In this document: positions 35,567 to 43,884 of the stretch, one piece after another
Layout: each line of letters begins with the position of its first letter
Numbering within the stretch: the first letter of the stretch is position 1
Source: Nocardiopsis sp. JB363
Lineage (GTDB): Bacteria; Actinomycetota; Actinomycetes; Streptosporangiales; Streptosporangiaceae
Direction: 5' to 3'
Length of the DNA: 64,000 nucleotides
NCBI RefSeq assembly: GCF_900143625.1
Contig: NZ_FRFF01000040.1
Coordinates: 1 to 64,000 of the forward strand
Translations under genes and position numbers: made by a program
Notes under the pieces: generated by a model
Database searches by the model: none
What the model was told of the DNA's origin: nothing
Seen by the model: the letters and a program-made list of their open reading frames with translations, nothing else

Positions 35567-35866
35567 CTAGGCGGCGTTGGCGCGGCGCAGGCGACGGCGG
35601 CGTTCGGAGGTGCGTTCGACCTCGTTCAGGCCACCCCAGGTGCCGTACTTCTCCGGACGTGAGACCGCGTCGTCCAGACAGGTGGTACGTACCGGGCAGC
35701 CCGCGCAGACCTGCTTGGCCCTGCGCTCGCGCATCTCTCGCTGCGGCCAGGACTCGTCTTCGGGGCCGAAGAAGAGTGCGAGGTCCTCTCCTCGGCAGGC
35801 GGCGGCTTCCTGCCACCCCCGGCTCGGGATCGGGAGCAACTCGGTACGACGACGGGACCGGGACAT
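35567..35866 (-). CDS. WhiB-family iron-sulfur transcription factor
   Basis: This is a 99-residue redox-responsive regulator that binds a 4Fe-4S cluster and usually partners the principal sigma factor. The four cysteine ligands are in 'AACRGEDLALFF' and 'CAGCPVRTTCLDDA' (C-x2-C-x5-C), followed by the turn 'YGTWGGLNEVER', a variant of G[V/I]WGG, and a basic Arg-rich C-terminus for DNA contact. ATG 35866 has AAGGTGG upstream; the longer frame to 35947 is not needed. The exact subclass is not clear from sequence alone. It stands alone, convergent with the ABC exporter. Confidence 0.92.
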   Translation of the reverse strand: MSRSRRRTELLPIPSRGWQEAAACRGEDLALFFGPEDESWPQREMRERRAKQVCAGCPVRTTCLDDAVSRPEKYGTWGGLNEVERTSERRRRLRRANAA

Positions 35867-35949
35867 GGTGGAACCACCTTTTCGAACATCACAGGCCAAG
35901 AGGGCGATTTCGGTCACCGATGACTGATCGCTGTTCGCGATCACCAATA

Positions 35950-35971
35950 CGCCGAATAGGCGCCTACGGCG
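35950..35971. promoter_or_regulatory. Palindrome in the whiB upstream region
   Basis: CGCCG-AA-TAGGCGCCTA-CGGCG is a near-perfect palindrome with a perfect TAGGCGCCTA core, about 85-105 bp upstream of the WhiB start. The 360-bp gap (35867-36226) holds no gene otherwise. It could be an operator; the cognate factor is unknown. Confidence 0.4.
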
Positions 35972-36226
35972 CGGCTATCGTGCGATGTGAGTGTGCGGAG
36001 AAAAGTGGCCGCGCAGACGTGTGCGGCCGACCCAGGTTTCTCACGCGAATCGGCGGCGGAATCGGTGACGGCTTCCGCCCGCCTTGTGCCCGTCATCATG
36101 CCACCATTGCTTCCGGCTGTCCGGGCATTGCGCGACGGGTCGACCGAACGTTATGGAAATCTGACCTCGCGCGTGGAACGTGCGGTGACATGCCGCATTC
36201 GGGCGCCCGCCCGCGGTCGCCGGCGC

Positions 36227-36889
36227 TCAGGCGTTGACGGCCTCGCCCGTCGGATCGCTCCCGTCCTGATTCAGCAGGTGGGCGCCGCCGATCGGTCCGC
36301 TGCTCCAACCGAGCAGACGCCAACCCGAGTCGGGGTCGCCCTCGATCTCGACCATGCCGGTGTTGGCCAGCGGGGTGCGCGCGACCGAGGCGACGTCGAC
36401 CCCGGTGACACGGGCGCAGGCCCAGGAACGGATCGCGGCGCCGTGGGAGACCACGACGACGTCCTCCCAACCCTGTTCGGCGATCCGGCCGACGGCGTCG
36501 TCGAACCGGTCGAAGAAGGCACGCCCGTCCGACCCACCCGGCATGCACAGGTCCACCTGGCCGCGAGACCAGGCGAACACCGTGTCCACGTAGGTCCGGT
36601 GCTGCGTCGGATCGGCGCCCATCTCCAGGGCGCCGGCCTCGACCTCGCGCACCCCCTCCATGACCACCGGTTCCTTTCCGAACGTGGTGACCAGGGGAGC
36701 GGCGGTGAGGTGGGTGCGGAGCAGGGGCGAGACCACGAGCGCGTCGATCGGGCGCTCCTGGAGAGCGGTCGGCACCGCCGCCGCCTGGCGGTGGCCCAGA
36801 GGCGTCAGCCCCGGGCCCGGGGCGAGGGTGTCGAGAAGACCGGCGACGTTCGAAGGGGTCTGACCGTGGCGAAGTAGGGACAGGCGCAT
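36227..36889 (-). CDS. Histidine phosphatase (phosphoglycerate-mutase-like)
   Basis: This is a cytoplasmic phosphatase of the histidine-acid superfamily. 'MRLSLLRHGQTPSN' carries the RHG catalytic His, 'VVSPLLRTHLTA' the second Arg, and 'VVVSHGAAIRSWA' the second His. Three starts are possible: ATG 36889 gives the canonical N-terminus, ATG 36907 adds six residues, and GTG 36988 overlaps the NUDIX stop as GTGA and would add 33 residues. The overlap argues for co-translation, the homology for 36889. The substrate is unknown. It follows a NUDIX hydrolase in the same direction, a typical house-cleaning pair. Confidence 0.83.
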   Translation of the reverse strand: MRLSLLRHGQTPSNVAGLLDTLAPGPGLTPLGHRQAAAVPTALQERPIDALVVSPLLRTHLTAAPLVTTFGKEPVVMEGVREVEAGALEMGADPTQHRTYVDTVFAWSRGQVDLCMPGGSDGRAFFDRFDDAVGRIAEQGWEDVVVVSHGAAIRSWACARVTGVDVASVARTPLANTGMVEIEGDPDSGWRLLGWSSGPIGGAHLLNQDGSDPTGEAVNA

Positions 36890-36984
36890 GTCCTCATGGT
36901 CGGCCATCCGCGCCACGGAAACCGGGTGGAGGAAGGTGTGTTTGGTCTCAACCGAAGACGTTCGGGTGCTTTTCGCGCCGACAC

Positions 36985-37707
36985 TCACCAGTCGCAGTGG
37001 GCTCGGAGATCACGGATGCTGTCGGCGAGCTCGGTCGGCCGGTTCGGCCACCCCGCCGTGTGCCAGTGCGCGATGCGCCAGGCGAGGCGCCGCGGCCAGA
37101 GCGGAGTGGTGGGCAGCCGGTCCACCGGGACCCACAGGGGGATGCCGCTGATGTCGAGGTCCTCCAGAGCCCCGACCTCACCCTCGGCCTCCAAAAGGAA
37201 GTAGTGCTCGCGGCGGCCGTCCTTCCACACCTGGGCGACCTCCCTGACAACGCTTCCCTCCAGGCGGGTCTCCTCCCACAATTCCCGCAGCACCGCGGTC
37301 CGGGGCGTCTCACCCTCCTCGACCCCGCCGCCGGGGATCTCGTAGAACGTTTCCCCACCATCCTCACCATCCTCGCGCTCGATGAGCAACATGCGGTCGT
37401 ATCGGATCACGACCGCACCGGCCCGGACCCGGACCGGGTCGGCGGCCGCGGGGTCGTCCCAGGGCACCGTCGTACGTACCGGGCCGCCCCGAACCCACGC
37501 CCGGAGCACGGCTTCGGCACTTCCCACCGGCCTGATGCGGGCGTGCAGCGCTTCGGGCAGGGACAGAGAACACCACATGTCGCCCGGGGTGTGGTGGCCG
37601 GGTCGGGGGAGTCGGTAGGTTCCGTCTTCTCCGTCCTCCCCTGGTGCTTCCGTAGCGACGAGTCCGGTGTCGTCGAAGCGCACGTCGACCATCGGTTCCA
37701 CGGTCAT
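36985..37707 (-). CDS. NUDIX hydrolase
   Basis: This is a pyrophosphohydrolase of 240 residues. The Nudix box starts at 'GGGVEEGETPRTAVLRELWE' and continues with E-T (G-x5-E-x7-R-E-L-x-E-E). It is preceded by an unusual N-terminal extension of about 90 residues ending in 'PWDDPAAADPVRVR'. ATG 37707 has GAAGGAGAAGG just upstream, which decides the start against a much longer open frame. It is divergent from the GntR gene; 168 bp separate the starts. The substrate cannot be assigned. Confidence 0.85.
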   Translation of the reverse strand: MTVEPMVDVRFDDTGLVATEAPGEDGEDGTYRLPRPGHHTPGDMWCSLSLPEALHARIRPVGSAEAVLRAWVRGGPVRTTVPWDDPAAADPVRVRAGAVVIRYDRMLLIEREDGEDGGETFYEIPGGGVEEGETPRTAVLRELWEETRLEGSVVREVAQVWKDGRREHYFLLEAEGEVGALEDLDISGIPLWVPVDRLPTTPLWPRRLAWRIAHWHTAGWPNRPTELADSIRDLRAHCDW

Positions 37708-37851
37708 CCTTCTCCTTCGGTGGCCCGCACGGCCGGAGCTCGGCCGCCTCCGGGTACTTCCTGCCCTTCGCCGCCCGGATGTCACCGTGTCGGGGTCGTA
37801 TCGGTGAGGAGGGACACGATGGCGGGCATCTGGTGTGCAACTAGTATCTAT

Positions 37852-37863
37852 GTTGTATCCAAC
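37852..37863. promoter_or_regulatory. GntR (FCD-type) operator candidate
   Basis: GTTGTATCCAAC has GTTG/CAAC arms and differs by one base from the TTGTATACAA core bound by many FCD-type GntR regulators. A second CAAC half-site lies at 37838-37841, so two overlapping arrangements are possible. It sits 12 bp before the GTG of the GntR gene, consistent with autorepression. Confidence 0.55.
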
Positions 37864-37875
37864 TAGGGAGGTCCT

Positions 37876-38559
37876 GTGAATGTGAGCGGTGTCGGAGGGC
37901 AAGGCCCGGTGGTCGGGGCGGCCACCACCCCGGAGTCGGCGGCGGGACGGGCCTACACCCTGGTCCGGAACCGGATCCTCGACGGGGAGTTCGAGGACGG
38001 CAGCATGCTCAGCGAAGGACAGATCGCCACGGAGCTGGGGATGAGTCGGACCCCGGTGCGCGAGGCCTTCCTCCAGCTCCAGGCCGAGGGCTGGATGCGC
38101 CTGTACCCCAAACGCGGGGCCATGGTCCGGCCGGTGCCGCCGCACGAGTTCCGCGAAGTGCTCCAGGCACGCCAGATCATCGAGTCCGCCGCGGTCCGGA
38201 GCGTGTGCGCGTCCAAGAACGGTTCCGAACGGCTGGTGCGACGCCTGCGCGAGGTGACCGAAGAGCAAAGGCGTGCCTGGGAGTCGGACGACCTCGCGGC
38301 CTTCACCCGCGCCGACGTCGAGTTCCACCGGGAAGTGGTCGCCGCGGGCGGAAATTCGCTCCTCCAAGGCTTCTACCAGCTCCTCCAGGACCGCCACCGG
38401 CGGATGACCACGCAGTCGATCAGTGACGACGCCGACCAGGCAGAACTCGTGCTCGCCCAGCACACCGGACTGACCCGGCTCATAGAAGAGGGCGACGCCG
38501 AAGGGTTCGCCCAGGCTACCGCCGAGCACCTCAACGACATCCACGGCTCCACCGTGTGA
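37876..38559 (+). CDS. GntR-family regulator (FadR/FCD subfamily)
   Basis: This is a 227-residue DNA-binding regulator. The winged helix includes 'GQIATELGMSRTPVREAFLQ', the canonical GntR recognition region, and the all-helical FCD effector domain has the metal/acid-binding pattern D..H..H in 'ADVEFHREVV' and 'HTGLTRLIEEGD'. GTG 37876 has AGGGAGG seven bases upstream. It probably regulates itself and the MFS transporter 80 bp downstream. FCD regulators usually respond to small carboxylates, which hints at the transporter's substrate class (inference). Confidence 0.88.
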   Translation: MNVSGVGGQGPVVGAATTPESAAGRAYTLVRNRILDGEFEDGSMLSEGQIATELGMSRTPVREAFLQLQAEGWMRLYPKRGAMVRPVPPHEFREVLQARQIIESAAVRSVCASKNGSERLVRRLREVTEEQRRAWESDDLAAFTRADVEFHREVVAAGGNSLLQGFYQLLQDRHRRMTTQSISDDADQAELVLAQHTGLTRLIEEGDAEGFAQATAEHLNDIHGSTV

Positions 38560-38638
38560 CCCCTACTCCCTGAACCTTCGGACACGAATCCGACCCGACC
38601 CCCTCCCTGACCCCGAAACGCAGGAGGAAGCACCGACC

Positions 38639-39964
38639 ATGGCCACGATCGAGGCCCACAGATCCCAGCCCGCACGCGACCGAAAGAACGTGGACGGGGC
38701 CGCGCGACGCCGTCTCCCCGGGTGGCTCGCCGTCTGCGGGATGCTCTTCGCCGTCGCCTGGGGCGGCAACGAGTTCACGCCGCTCCTGGTCATGTACCGC
38801 CTCGAAAGCGGTATGAGCGTCCAGGTCGTGAACATCCTGCTCGGCGCCTACGTGCTGGGGATCGTGCCCGCGCTGCTGGTCGGTGGTCCACTCTCCGACC
38901 GTTACGGGCGCCGACCCCTCATGATCCCGGCGCCGATCCTGTGCGTTGTCGGCAGCGGCCTATTGGCCCTGGGCTCGAACTCGGTCGCCTTGCTGTTCGC
39001 CGGACGTGTGTTCTCGGGATTGGCACTCGGCCTGGTGATGGCGGTGGGCACGAGCTGGGTCAAGGAGCTGTCCCAGGCGCCGTTCGACCCCGAGGCGTCG
39101 GCGGGGGCCGGGGCCGTCCGGGCCTCGCTCTCGTTGACCCTCGGGTTCCTGCTGGGGGCCGTGGTCGCCGCCGCCCTCGCCCAGTTCTCCCCGCTGTCCG
39201 CCGTCCTGCCGTACGCGGTCAACATCGCGCTCACTCTGGTACTGGCGGTGGCCATGCTGCGCGCCCCCGAAACCCACTCTCGGCGGACTCGTGGAGACGG
39301 TGCCGCTTCGGGGCGTCTCCTGGGCGACCTGTTGGTTCCGGCCGCGCTGCACCGCCGGTTCCTCCTGGTGGTCGTGCCCATGGCACCGTGGGTCTTCGGC
39401 ACCTCGGCCACCGCCTACGCGATCCTGCCCAACCTGATCGCCCACCGGGTGCCCGGCTACGAGGTCGGGTTCTCCGGCCTGCTGTGCCTGGTGGCGCTGG
39501 CCTTCGGTGTCCTCAGCCAGCAGGCGGCCAAATGGGTGGACAGCCCGCACTCCTCCCGGGCGGTCGTGGTCGCCCTGGGCCTGGCCGCAGTCGGCATGGC
39601 CCTGGCCGTTTGGACGGCGAGCACCCTGACCGTCCCGATGGCGCTGGTGGCCGCCGCGGTGCTCGGCGCCGCCTACGGGCTACTGCTGGTCTCCGGCCTC
39701 CAAGAGGTGCAGCGCATCGCGGGCCCCGACCGGTTGGCCGGGCTCACCGCCGTCTACTACTCGCTCGCCTACCTGGGCTTCTTCGTCCCCGCGGCGTTGG
39801 CGGGGCTGACCCGCTGGCTCGACTACCCGACCATGTTCGCGATCGGGGCCGTGCTCGCGTTCCTGAGCGTGGTGGTGGTGGCGCTGTCGTGGCGCCGCCA
39901 CCTGCCCACCGCGGTAGACCCGGTCGATCCCTGGGCGTCCCGGGTCTCTCACGGTCGGGTGTAG
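38639..39964 (+). CDS. MFS transporter (GntR-associated)
   Basis: This integral membrane transporter has 441 residues and 12 predicted helices. 'GGPLSDRYGRRPLMIPAPIL' is the strong MFS motif A between helices 2 and 3; the second-half counterpart is weak ('AKWVDSPHSSR'). 'GRVFSGLALGLVMAVGTSWV' is helix 4. The layout after a GntR/FCD regulator suggests inducible export or uptake of a small molecule. A GGAGG-like site is in the 80-bp gap. Its stop is convergent with the P450 pair. Confidence 0.82.
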   Translation: MATIEAHRSQPARDRKNVDGAARRRLPGWLAVCGMLFAVAWGGNEFTPLLVMYRLESGMSVQVVNILLGAYVLGIVPALLVGGPLSDRYGRRPLMIPAPILCVVGSGLLALGSNSVALLFAGRVFSGLALGLVMAVGTSWVKELSQAPFDPEASAGAGAVRASLSLTLGFLLGAVVAAALAQFSPLSAVLPYAVNIALTLVLAVAMLRAPETHSRRTRGDGAASGRLLGDLLVPAALHRRFLLVVVPMAPWVFGTSATAYAILPNLIAHRVPGYEVGFSGLLCLVALAFGVLSQQAAKWVDSPHSSRAVVVALGLAAVGMALAVWTASTLTVPMALVAAAVLGAAYGLLLVSGLQEVQRIAGPDRLAGLTAVYYSLAYLGFFVPAALAGLTRWLDYPTMFAIGAVLAFLSVVVVALSWRRHLPTAVDPVDPWASRVSHGRV

Positions 39965-39973
39965 ACGGCACGA

Positions 39974-40017
39974 GGCCCCGACCCGACGGACACGTGGTCG
40001 CGTCCGGGGGCCGGGGC
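39974..40017. terminator. Imperfect hairpin between convergent MFS and P450 genes
   Basis: GCCCCG...CGGAC (39975-39992) can pair with GTCCG...CGGGGC (40002-40017) with internal mismatches. It occupies the 60-bp space between the two convergent stops, so it is probably a bidirectional terminator. Confidence 0.45.
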
Positions 40018-40024
40018 GGGTGGT

Positions 40025-41221
40025 TCAGGAGGTGCGGACGGGCAGGATGGACCAGCCGCTGGCGACGATGGAGGGCTCGTGCACGGCTTCCCCGGCCAAG
40101 GACAGGTCGGGGAAACGCTCGAAGAGCATCTCCAGGGCGGTGGTCCCCTCCAGACGGGCCAGGCCGGCACCCAGGCAGAAGTGCGGACCGTACGAGAACG
40201 CCAGGTGTCCGCGCTGCTCGCGGGTCAGGTCGAACTCCTCGGCGTCGTCCCCGTGCTGCTCCGGGTCGCGTCCGGCCGGTCCGAAACCCATGAGCAGTGC
40301 CTCACCGGCCGGCACGGTGGCGCCGCCCAGGGTGACCTCCTCGGCGGTGTAGCGCAGTGGCAGGTACTGGATGCTCGCGTCCCAGCGCAGGGTCTCCTCC
40401 ACCACGTCGGACCACGAGGCCCGGCCGGAGCGGACCATTTCCAGCTGGTCGGGGTGGGTGAGAAGCGCGTGCACGGAGTTGCCGATGAGGTTCATCGTCG
40501 TCTCGTAACCGGCGCCGATCATCAGGATGAGCGTCCACACCAGTTCGCTCTGCGACAGCCGCTCCTCACCCTCGGACCGTGCCTCCAACAGGGCGCTGGT
40601 CAGGTCGTCACCGGGGTCCTTCGCCTTGGCCTCGGCCAGGTCGGCCAGGAACGTCTGCATCTCGCCGTGGAGACGGGCGGCGTCCTCGGGGGTGGTGCTC
40701 GCGTCGAAGACGGTATGCATCATCCGGTGCAGGACGTCTCGGTGCTCGGGGGCCACCCCGAACAGCTCGGAGATGACGGTGATGGGCAGTGGCAGGGCCA
40801 GCGCCTCCTTCAGGTCCACCGTCTCCGTTCCGGCCGCCGCGATCTCGTCCAGCAACTCGGAGGTGATCTCCCGGACCCGGGGCCGCAGCGCCTCCACCCG
40901 GCGCGGAGTGAACGCCTGCGAGACCAGAGTGCGCAACCGACGGTGCCGGTCACCGTCGGCGGTGAGCATGTTGTCGGGCGCCACCCACGACACCAGCGGC
41001 CAGTCCATGGGGATCTCGCCGTCGTTCCACGCGCGCCAGTGCCGCAATTCCTTGCGCACCCCGGGGTGGGCGAGCGCCTCGGTCAACACCGCGTGGTCGG
41101 TCACCGCCCGAACAACCACGCCACCAACGATCTCCACCTCGACGAGGGGTCCGAGTTCACGGAGGCGGGCGGACTGTCGGTGGAGGTCCTGGGGGAGGAG
41201 GACGGGTCGCTGTTCTGCCAT
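40025..41221 (-). CDS. Cytochrome P450, CYP154-like
   Basis: This is a soluble bacterial P450 monooxygenase of 398 residues. The heme-Cys loop is 'FSYGPHFCLGAGLARLE', the oxygen-binding I-helix 'GAGYETTMNLIGN', and the K-helix ExxR lies in 'VVEETLRWDAS'. The N-terminal half ('ARLRELGPLVEVEIVGGVVV', 'WRAWNDGEIPMDWPL') closely resembles Streptomyces CYP154 enzymes. It is the downstream member of a tandem P450 pair; its ATG lies inside the 3' end of the first gene. In Streptomyces, CYP154 and CYP157 genes are paired, often at the end of conservons, but no conservon genes are present here. The substrate and redox partner are unknown. Confidence 0.88.
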   Translation of the reverse strand: MAEQRPVLLPQDLHRQSARLRELGPLVEVEIVGGVVVRAVTDHAVLTEALAHPGVRKELRHWRAWNDGEIPMDWPLVSWVAPDNMLTADGDRHRRLRTLVSQAFTPRRVEALRPRVREITSELLDEIAAAGTETVDLKEALALPLPITVISELFGVAPEHRDVLHRMMHTVFDASTTPEDAARLHGEMQTFLADLAEAKAKDPGDDLTSALLEARSEGEERLSQSELVWTLILMIGAGYETTMNLIGNSVHALLTHPDQLEMVRSGRASWSDVVEETLRWDASIQYLPLRYTAEEVTLGGATVPAGEALLMGFGPAGRDPEQHGDDAEEFDLTREQRGHLAFSYGPHFCLGAGLARLEGTTALEMLFERFPDLSLAGEAVHEPSIVASGWSILPVRTS

Positions 41222-42426
41222 GACGGGGTTCCCTTCGAAAGGCCGGGTGTGAAGGTGACGGGCAGGGTGGACAGGGCACGGGCGAACGGCGAGACCCGCC
41301 AGCGCGGGGTCGGGTCGCTCGTCCGGAGACGGGGCAGGCGGCGGACCAGGGACTGGACGGCGACCTCGGCGATGGCCTGGCCGAACCCGCGCGCGGGACA
41401 GCGGTGCGGTCCCACACCGAAGGCCAGGTGGGCACGGTTGTGCTGTTCGACGTCATCGGCGGCGCCGGCCATCGCGTGGTGCGCCGCGGCGTAACCGAGC
41501 AGGATCGGTTCTCCGGCCTTGATCACCCCGCCGCGTTCGACGGGAACGTCCCGGGTCGGGTACAGCACGGGGTAGTTGGTGATCGGTGGTTCGCGCCACA
41601 GCACCTGGTCCACGAGCTCGGCCACACCGACCCGGCTGCCGCTGAGGGCGCTCGCGGTCTCGGGGTCGGTGAGCAGGACGTGCACGCTGGAGGCGACGAG
41701 GTTGGCGGTGGGTTCGGCGCCCGCACCGAAGGTCACCACCATCTGGTGCAGGATCTCCTCGTCGGAGAGCCCCGCCCGGTGCTGGAGCAGCCACGTGGTG
41801 ATGTCCTCGCCGGGTTCGGCGTGCTTGGCGGAGACGGCGTCGGACAGGGCCCGCTCGTACTCCTGGTTGGCGCGCAGGACGTCGGTCCCGTCCCACAGTT
41901 CGCTGATGGAGGTGAGGACCCGTTCGGCCACGTCCCTGGAGAAACCGAACAGGTCGGCCATCACCATGAGGGGCAGCATCCGGGTGTACTCGGCGACCAG
42001 GTCGGTCTCACCCCGTTCGACGAAGGCGTCGATGAGCGCGTCGGCGTGTCGTCGCGTGACGTCACCGACTCGGCTCTCGGGCACACGGCCCAGGGAGTCC
42101 ACCACGACCCGCTTGAGCCTGCTGTGCTCCTCGCCGTCGGCGTACAGCAGGTTGGGGCGGTGGGCCATCATCGCGGCGACGGGGGAGTCGTCGGGGACGC
42201 GGCCTTCTTTCCAGTCGCGCCAGAGCCGTGAGTCGCGGCGGAAGGTCCGGGTGTCGCGGCACCAGGCCGTGATGGTGGCGTAGTCGGTGACGATCCAGGC
42301 GTTGACGCCGGGGGCGATCTCCGCGGGGTGAACGCTGCCGTGCTCAGCGGTCAGGTGTCGGTGGATCGTGTGGGGGGCGGCGTGGTAGTCGGGGTCGAAC
42401 AACCGGGCGGGGGGGCAGGTGGTCAC
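41101..42426 (-). CDS. Cytochrome P450, CYP157-like, lacking ExxR
   Basis: This P450 has 441 residues. The heme loop 'FGVGPHRCPARGFGQ' (Cys343) and I-helix 'FGAGAEPTANLV' are normal. The K-helix, however, reads 'LVDQVLWREPP', so the near-universal ExxR is replaced by Q274-V-L-W277. The same QVLW replacement is known in the CYP157 family of Streptomyces, which is normally paired with CYP154, as here. The last ~45 residues (after 'LPVTFTPG') are Ser/Pro-rich, unlike a P450, and overlap the first 121 bp of the next gene in another frame, so the normal stop may have been lost. The start is GTG 42426. Confidence 0.85.
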   Translation of the reverse strand: MTTCPPARLFDPDYHAAPHTIHRHLTAEHGSVHPAEIAPGVNAWIVTDYATITAWCRDTRTFRRDSRLWRDWKEGRVPDDSPVAAMMAHRPNLLYADGEEHSRLKRVVVDSLGRVPESRVGDVTRRHADALIDAFVERGETDLVAEYTRMLPLMVMADLFGFSRDVAERVLTSISELWDGTDVLRANQEYERALSDAVSAKHAEPGEDITTWLLQHRAGLSDEEILHQMVVTFGAGAEPTANLVASSVHVLLTDPETASALSGSRVGVAELVDQVLWREPPITNYPVLYPTRDVPVERGGVIKAGEPILLGYAAAHHAMAGAADDVEQHNRAHLAFGVGPHRCPARGFGQAIAEVAVQSLVRRLPRLRTSDPTPRWRVSPFARALSTLPVTFTPGLSKGTPSWQNSDPSSSPRTSTDSPPASVNSDPSSRWRSLVAWLFGR

Positions 42427-42635
42427 ACGTGTCCTGAACTACGTGGGCGGCTGGTGGGCGGGACAAGTGTAAAGGGCGTTTCGGGATTTTTGTCCCATTC
42501 CGTGGGTGGTCCCGGAACCCGACACCACCCGTTCCGTTCGATGCGTTGGAATCCCTTGCACCGTAGGGGTTTCCGTGTGATCCAGGGTCCGTAGGATCGG
42601 AACCTCCATGGCACGCCGATCGACGACGGGACGCG

Positions 42636-43430
42636 ATGAACGAGAAGGACACGGCCATCGACACCACGGTGCCGCATTCGGCCCGGGTGTGGAACTACTG
42701 GCTCGGCGGCAAGGACAACTACCCGGTCGATCGAGAGGCGGGGGAGCAGTTCCTGAAGGTCTTCCCCGGCATCGCCCGGATGGCTCGCTCCTCACGGGCC
42801 TTTCAGGGCCGCGCCGTCCACCACCTCGCCGGTGAGTGCGGCATCCGCCAGTTCTTGGACGTGGGCACCGGACTTCCCACCGCTGAGAACACCCACCAGG
42901 TGGCCCAGTCGGTGGCTCCCGACAGTCGAATCGTCTACGTGGACAACGATCCGCTCGTCCTTACCCACGCGCGTGCGCTGTTGACCAGCACGCCCGAGGG
43001 GAGGACCTGGTACGTGCACGAGGACCTCTACGATCCCGAGGCCGTCCTGGAACAGGCCGGACGGTTTCTGGACCTGGAACAGCCCGTGGGCCTGATGCTG
43101 CTGGGGGTCCTGGGGCACGTTCAGGAGTACGACGAGGCCGTCTCCATCGTGCGCCGACTCTTGGCGGGCCTGCCTCCGGGCAGCCACCTCACCATCAGCG
43201 AGGGCAGCAACGTGCACAGCGAGGAGAACGTCCAGGCCCAGGACGAGTACAACGAGAGCGGTGCGGTCCCCTACATCCCGCGCAGCCCCGAACAGATCGC
43301 CGGGTACCTGGAAGGTCTCGAACTCGTCGACCCGGGTGTGGTCTCGGTGACCCGCTGGCGGCCCACTCTCACCGGCGAACAGGAGCCGGTCGAGGTCGAC
43401 CAGTACGGCGGTGTCGGCCGCAAGGTCTGA
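42636..43430 (+). CDS. SAM-dependent methyltransferase (DUF574 type)
   Basis: This is a 264-residue actinobacteria-specific methyltransferase-fold protein. 'VPHSARVWNYWLGGKDNYPV' is the DUF574 N-terminal signature, and 'IRQFLDVGTGLPTAENTHQV' is the SAM-binding glycine loop. 'RIVYVDNDPLVLTHARALL' binds the ribose, and 'VGLMLLGVLGHVQEYDEAV' follows. Such genes are abundant in actinomycete genomes and their substrates are mostly unknown. It is divergent from the P450 pair (209 bp, including a short GGGTGGT/ACCACCC repeat), so a role in the same pathway is possible but not shown. Confidence 0.9.
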   Translation: MNEKDTAIDTTVPHSARVWNYWLGGKDNYPVDREAGEQFLKVFPGIARMARSSRAFQGRAVHHLAGECGIRQFLDVGTGLPTAENTHQVAQSVAPDSRIVYVDNDPLVLTHARALLTSTPEGRTWYVHEDLYDPEAVLEQAGRFLDLEQPVGLMLLGVLGHVQEYDEAVSIVRRLLAGLPPGSHLTISEGSNVHSEENVQAQDEYNESGAVPYIPRSPEQIAGYLEGLELVDPGVVSVTRWRPTLTGEQEPVEVDQYGGVGRKV

Positions 43431-43501
43431 CCACTGTTTGGGGAGTGGGCCGTCCCAGCGGTGGCCTTAGGGAGGGGGCGAGGGGCGGGGTGGAACGACG
43501 G

Positions 43502-43535
43502 GGGGTGGTCGACAGGGGTTCCTGTCGGCCACCCC
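43502..43535. terminator. Bidirectional hairpin between methyltransferase and DUF397 genes
   Basis: A 15-bp stem including one G-T pair (43502-43516 with 43521-43535) closes on a GGTT tetraloop between convergent stops. Confidence 0.7.
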
Positions 43536-43557
43536 GGAGCGGTGGCGTCGGGCCGGG

Positions 43558-43884
43558 TCAGGCCTGAGGGGTTCGGGCGGTGGTGAGGAAGGCGTCCCAT
43601 TCGGAGGAGGGGAAGGGGATGTGGCCGTTGGTGGGGTGCTTGGAGTCCCGGATCGCCGCGCCGCAGGGGAGTTCGGCGACCTCTACGCAGTTCGGCTCTT
43701 GGCCGCTGTGGGTGCTCTTCCGGAAGTCGGTGGGGATGTGCGCGACCTCCACGCAGTTCGGTGCTTGTCCGCTGTAGCTGCTCTTGTGGAAGTCGGTGGG
43801 GATGTGCGCGACCTCTACACAGTCGCCGTTGACTCCGCTGTAGCTGCTCTTATGCCACATCATCTCGTCGATCACTGCGCTCAC
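43558..43884 (-). CDS. DUF397 protein with three tandem half-repeats
   Basis: This small protein (108 residues) belongs to the DUF397 family, which typically accompanies WhiJ-like regulators. A standard DUF397 has one 'W.KSSYS....CVEVA' half and one 'DSK.P.G....F....W..F' half. Here the first half occurs three times: 'HKSSYSGVNGDCVEVAHIPT', 'HKSSYSGQAPNCVEVAHIPT' and 'RKSTHSGQEPNCVEVAELP', each followed by DF or the exit strand, before one normal C-terminal half ('IRDSKHPTNGHIPFPSSEWD'). Its ATG overlaps the regulator stop (43881-43884), so the pair is co-translated. The repeats probably arose by duplication of about 57-60 bp. Confidence 0.88.
   Translation of the reverse strand: MSAVIDEMMWHKSSYSGVNGDCVEVAHIPTDFHKSSYSGQAPNCVEVAHIPTDFRKSTHSGQEPNCVEVAELPCGAAIRDSKHPTNGHIPFPSSEWDAFLTTARTPQA

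Noticed and set aside
36985-38544. Long NUDIX frame extending through the GntR gene
   Set aside because: ATG 37707 has a strong ribosome site, and the extension is antisense to a clear GntR regulator.
40025-43430. P450 pair plus methyltransferase as a natural-product cluster
   Set aside because: No scaffold-forming enzyme is present; the P450 pair is better explained as CYP157/CYP154, and DUF574-type methyltransferases are common and unlinked to specific clusters.
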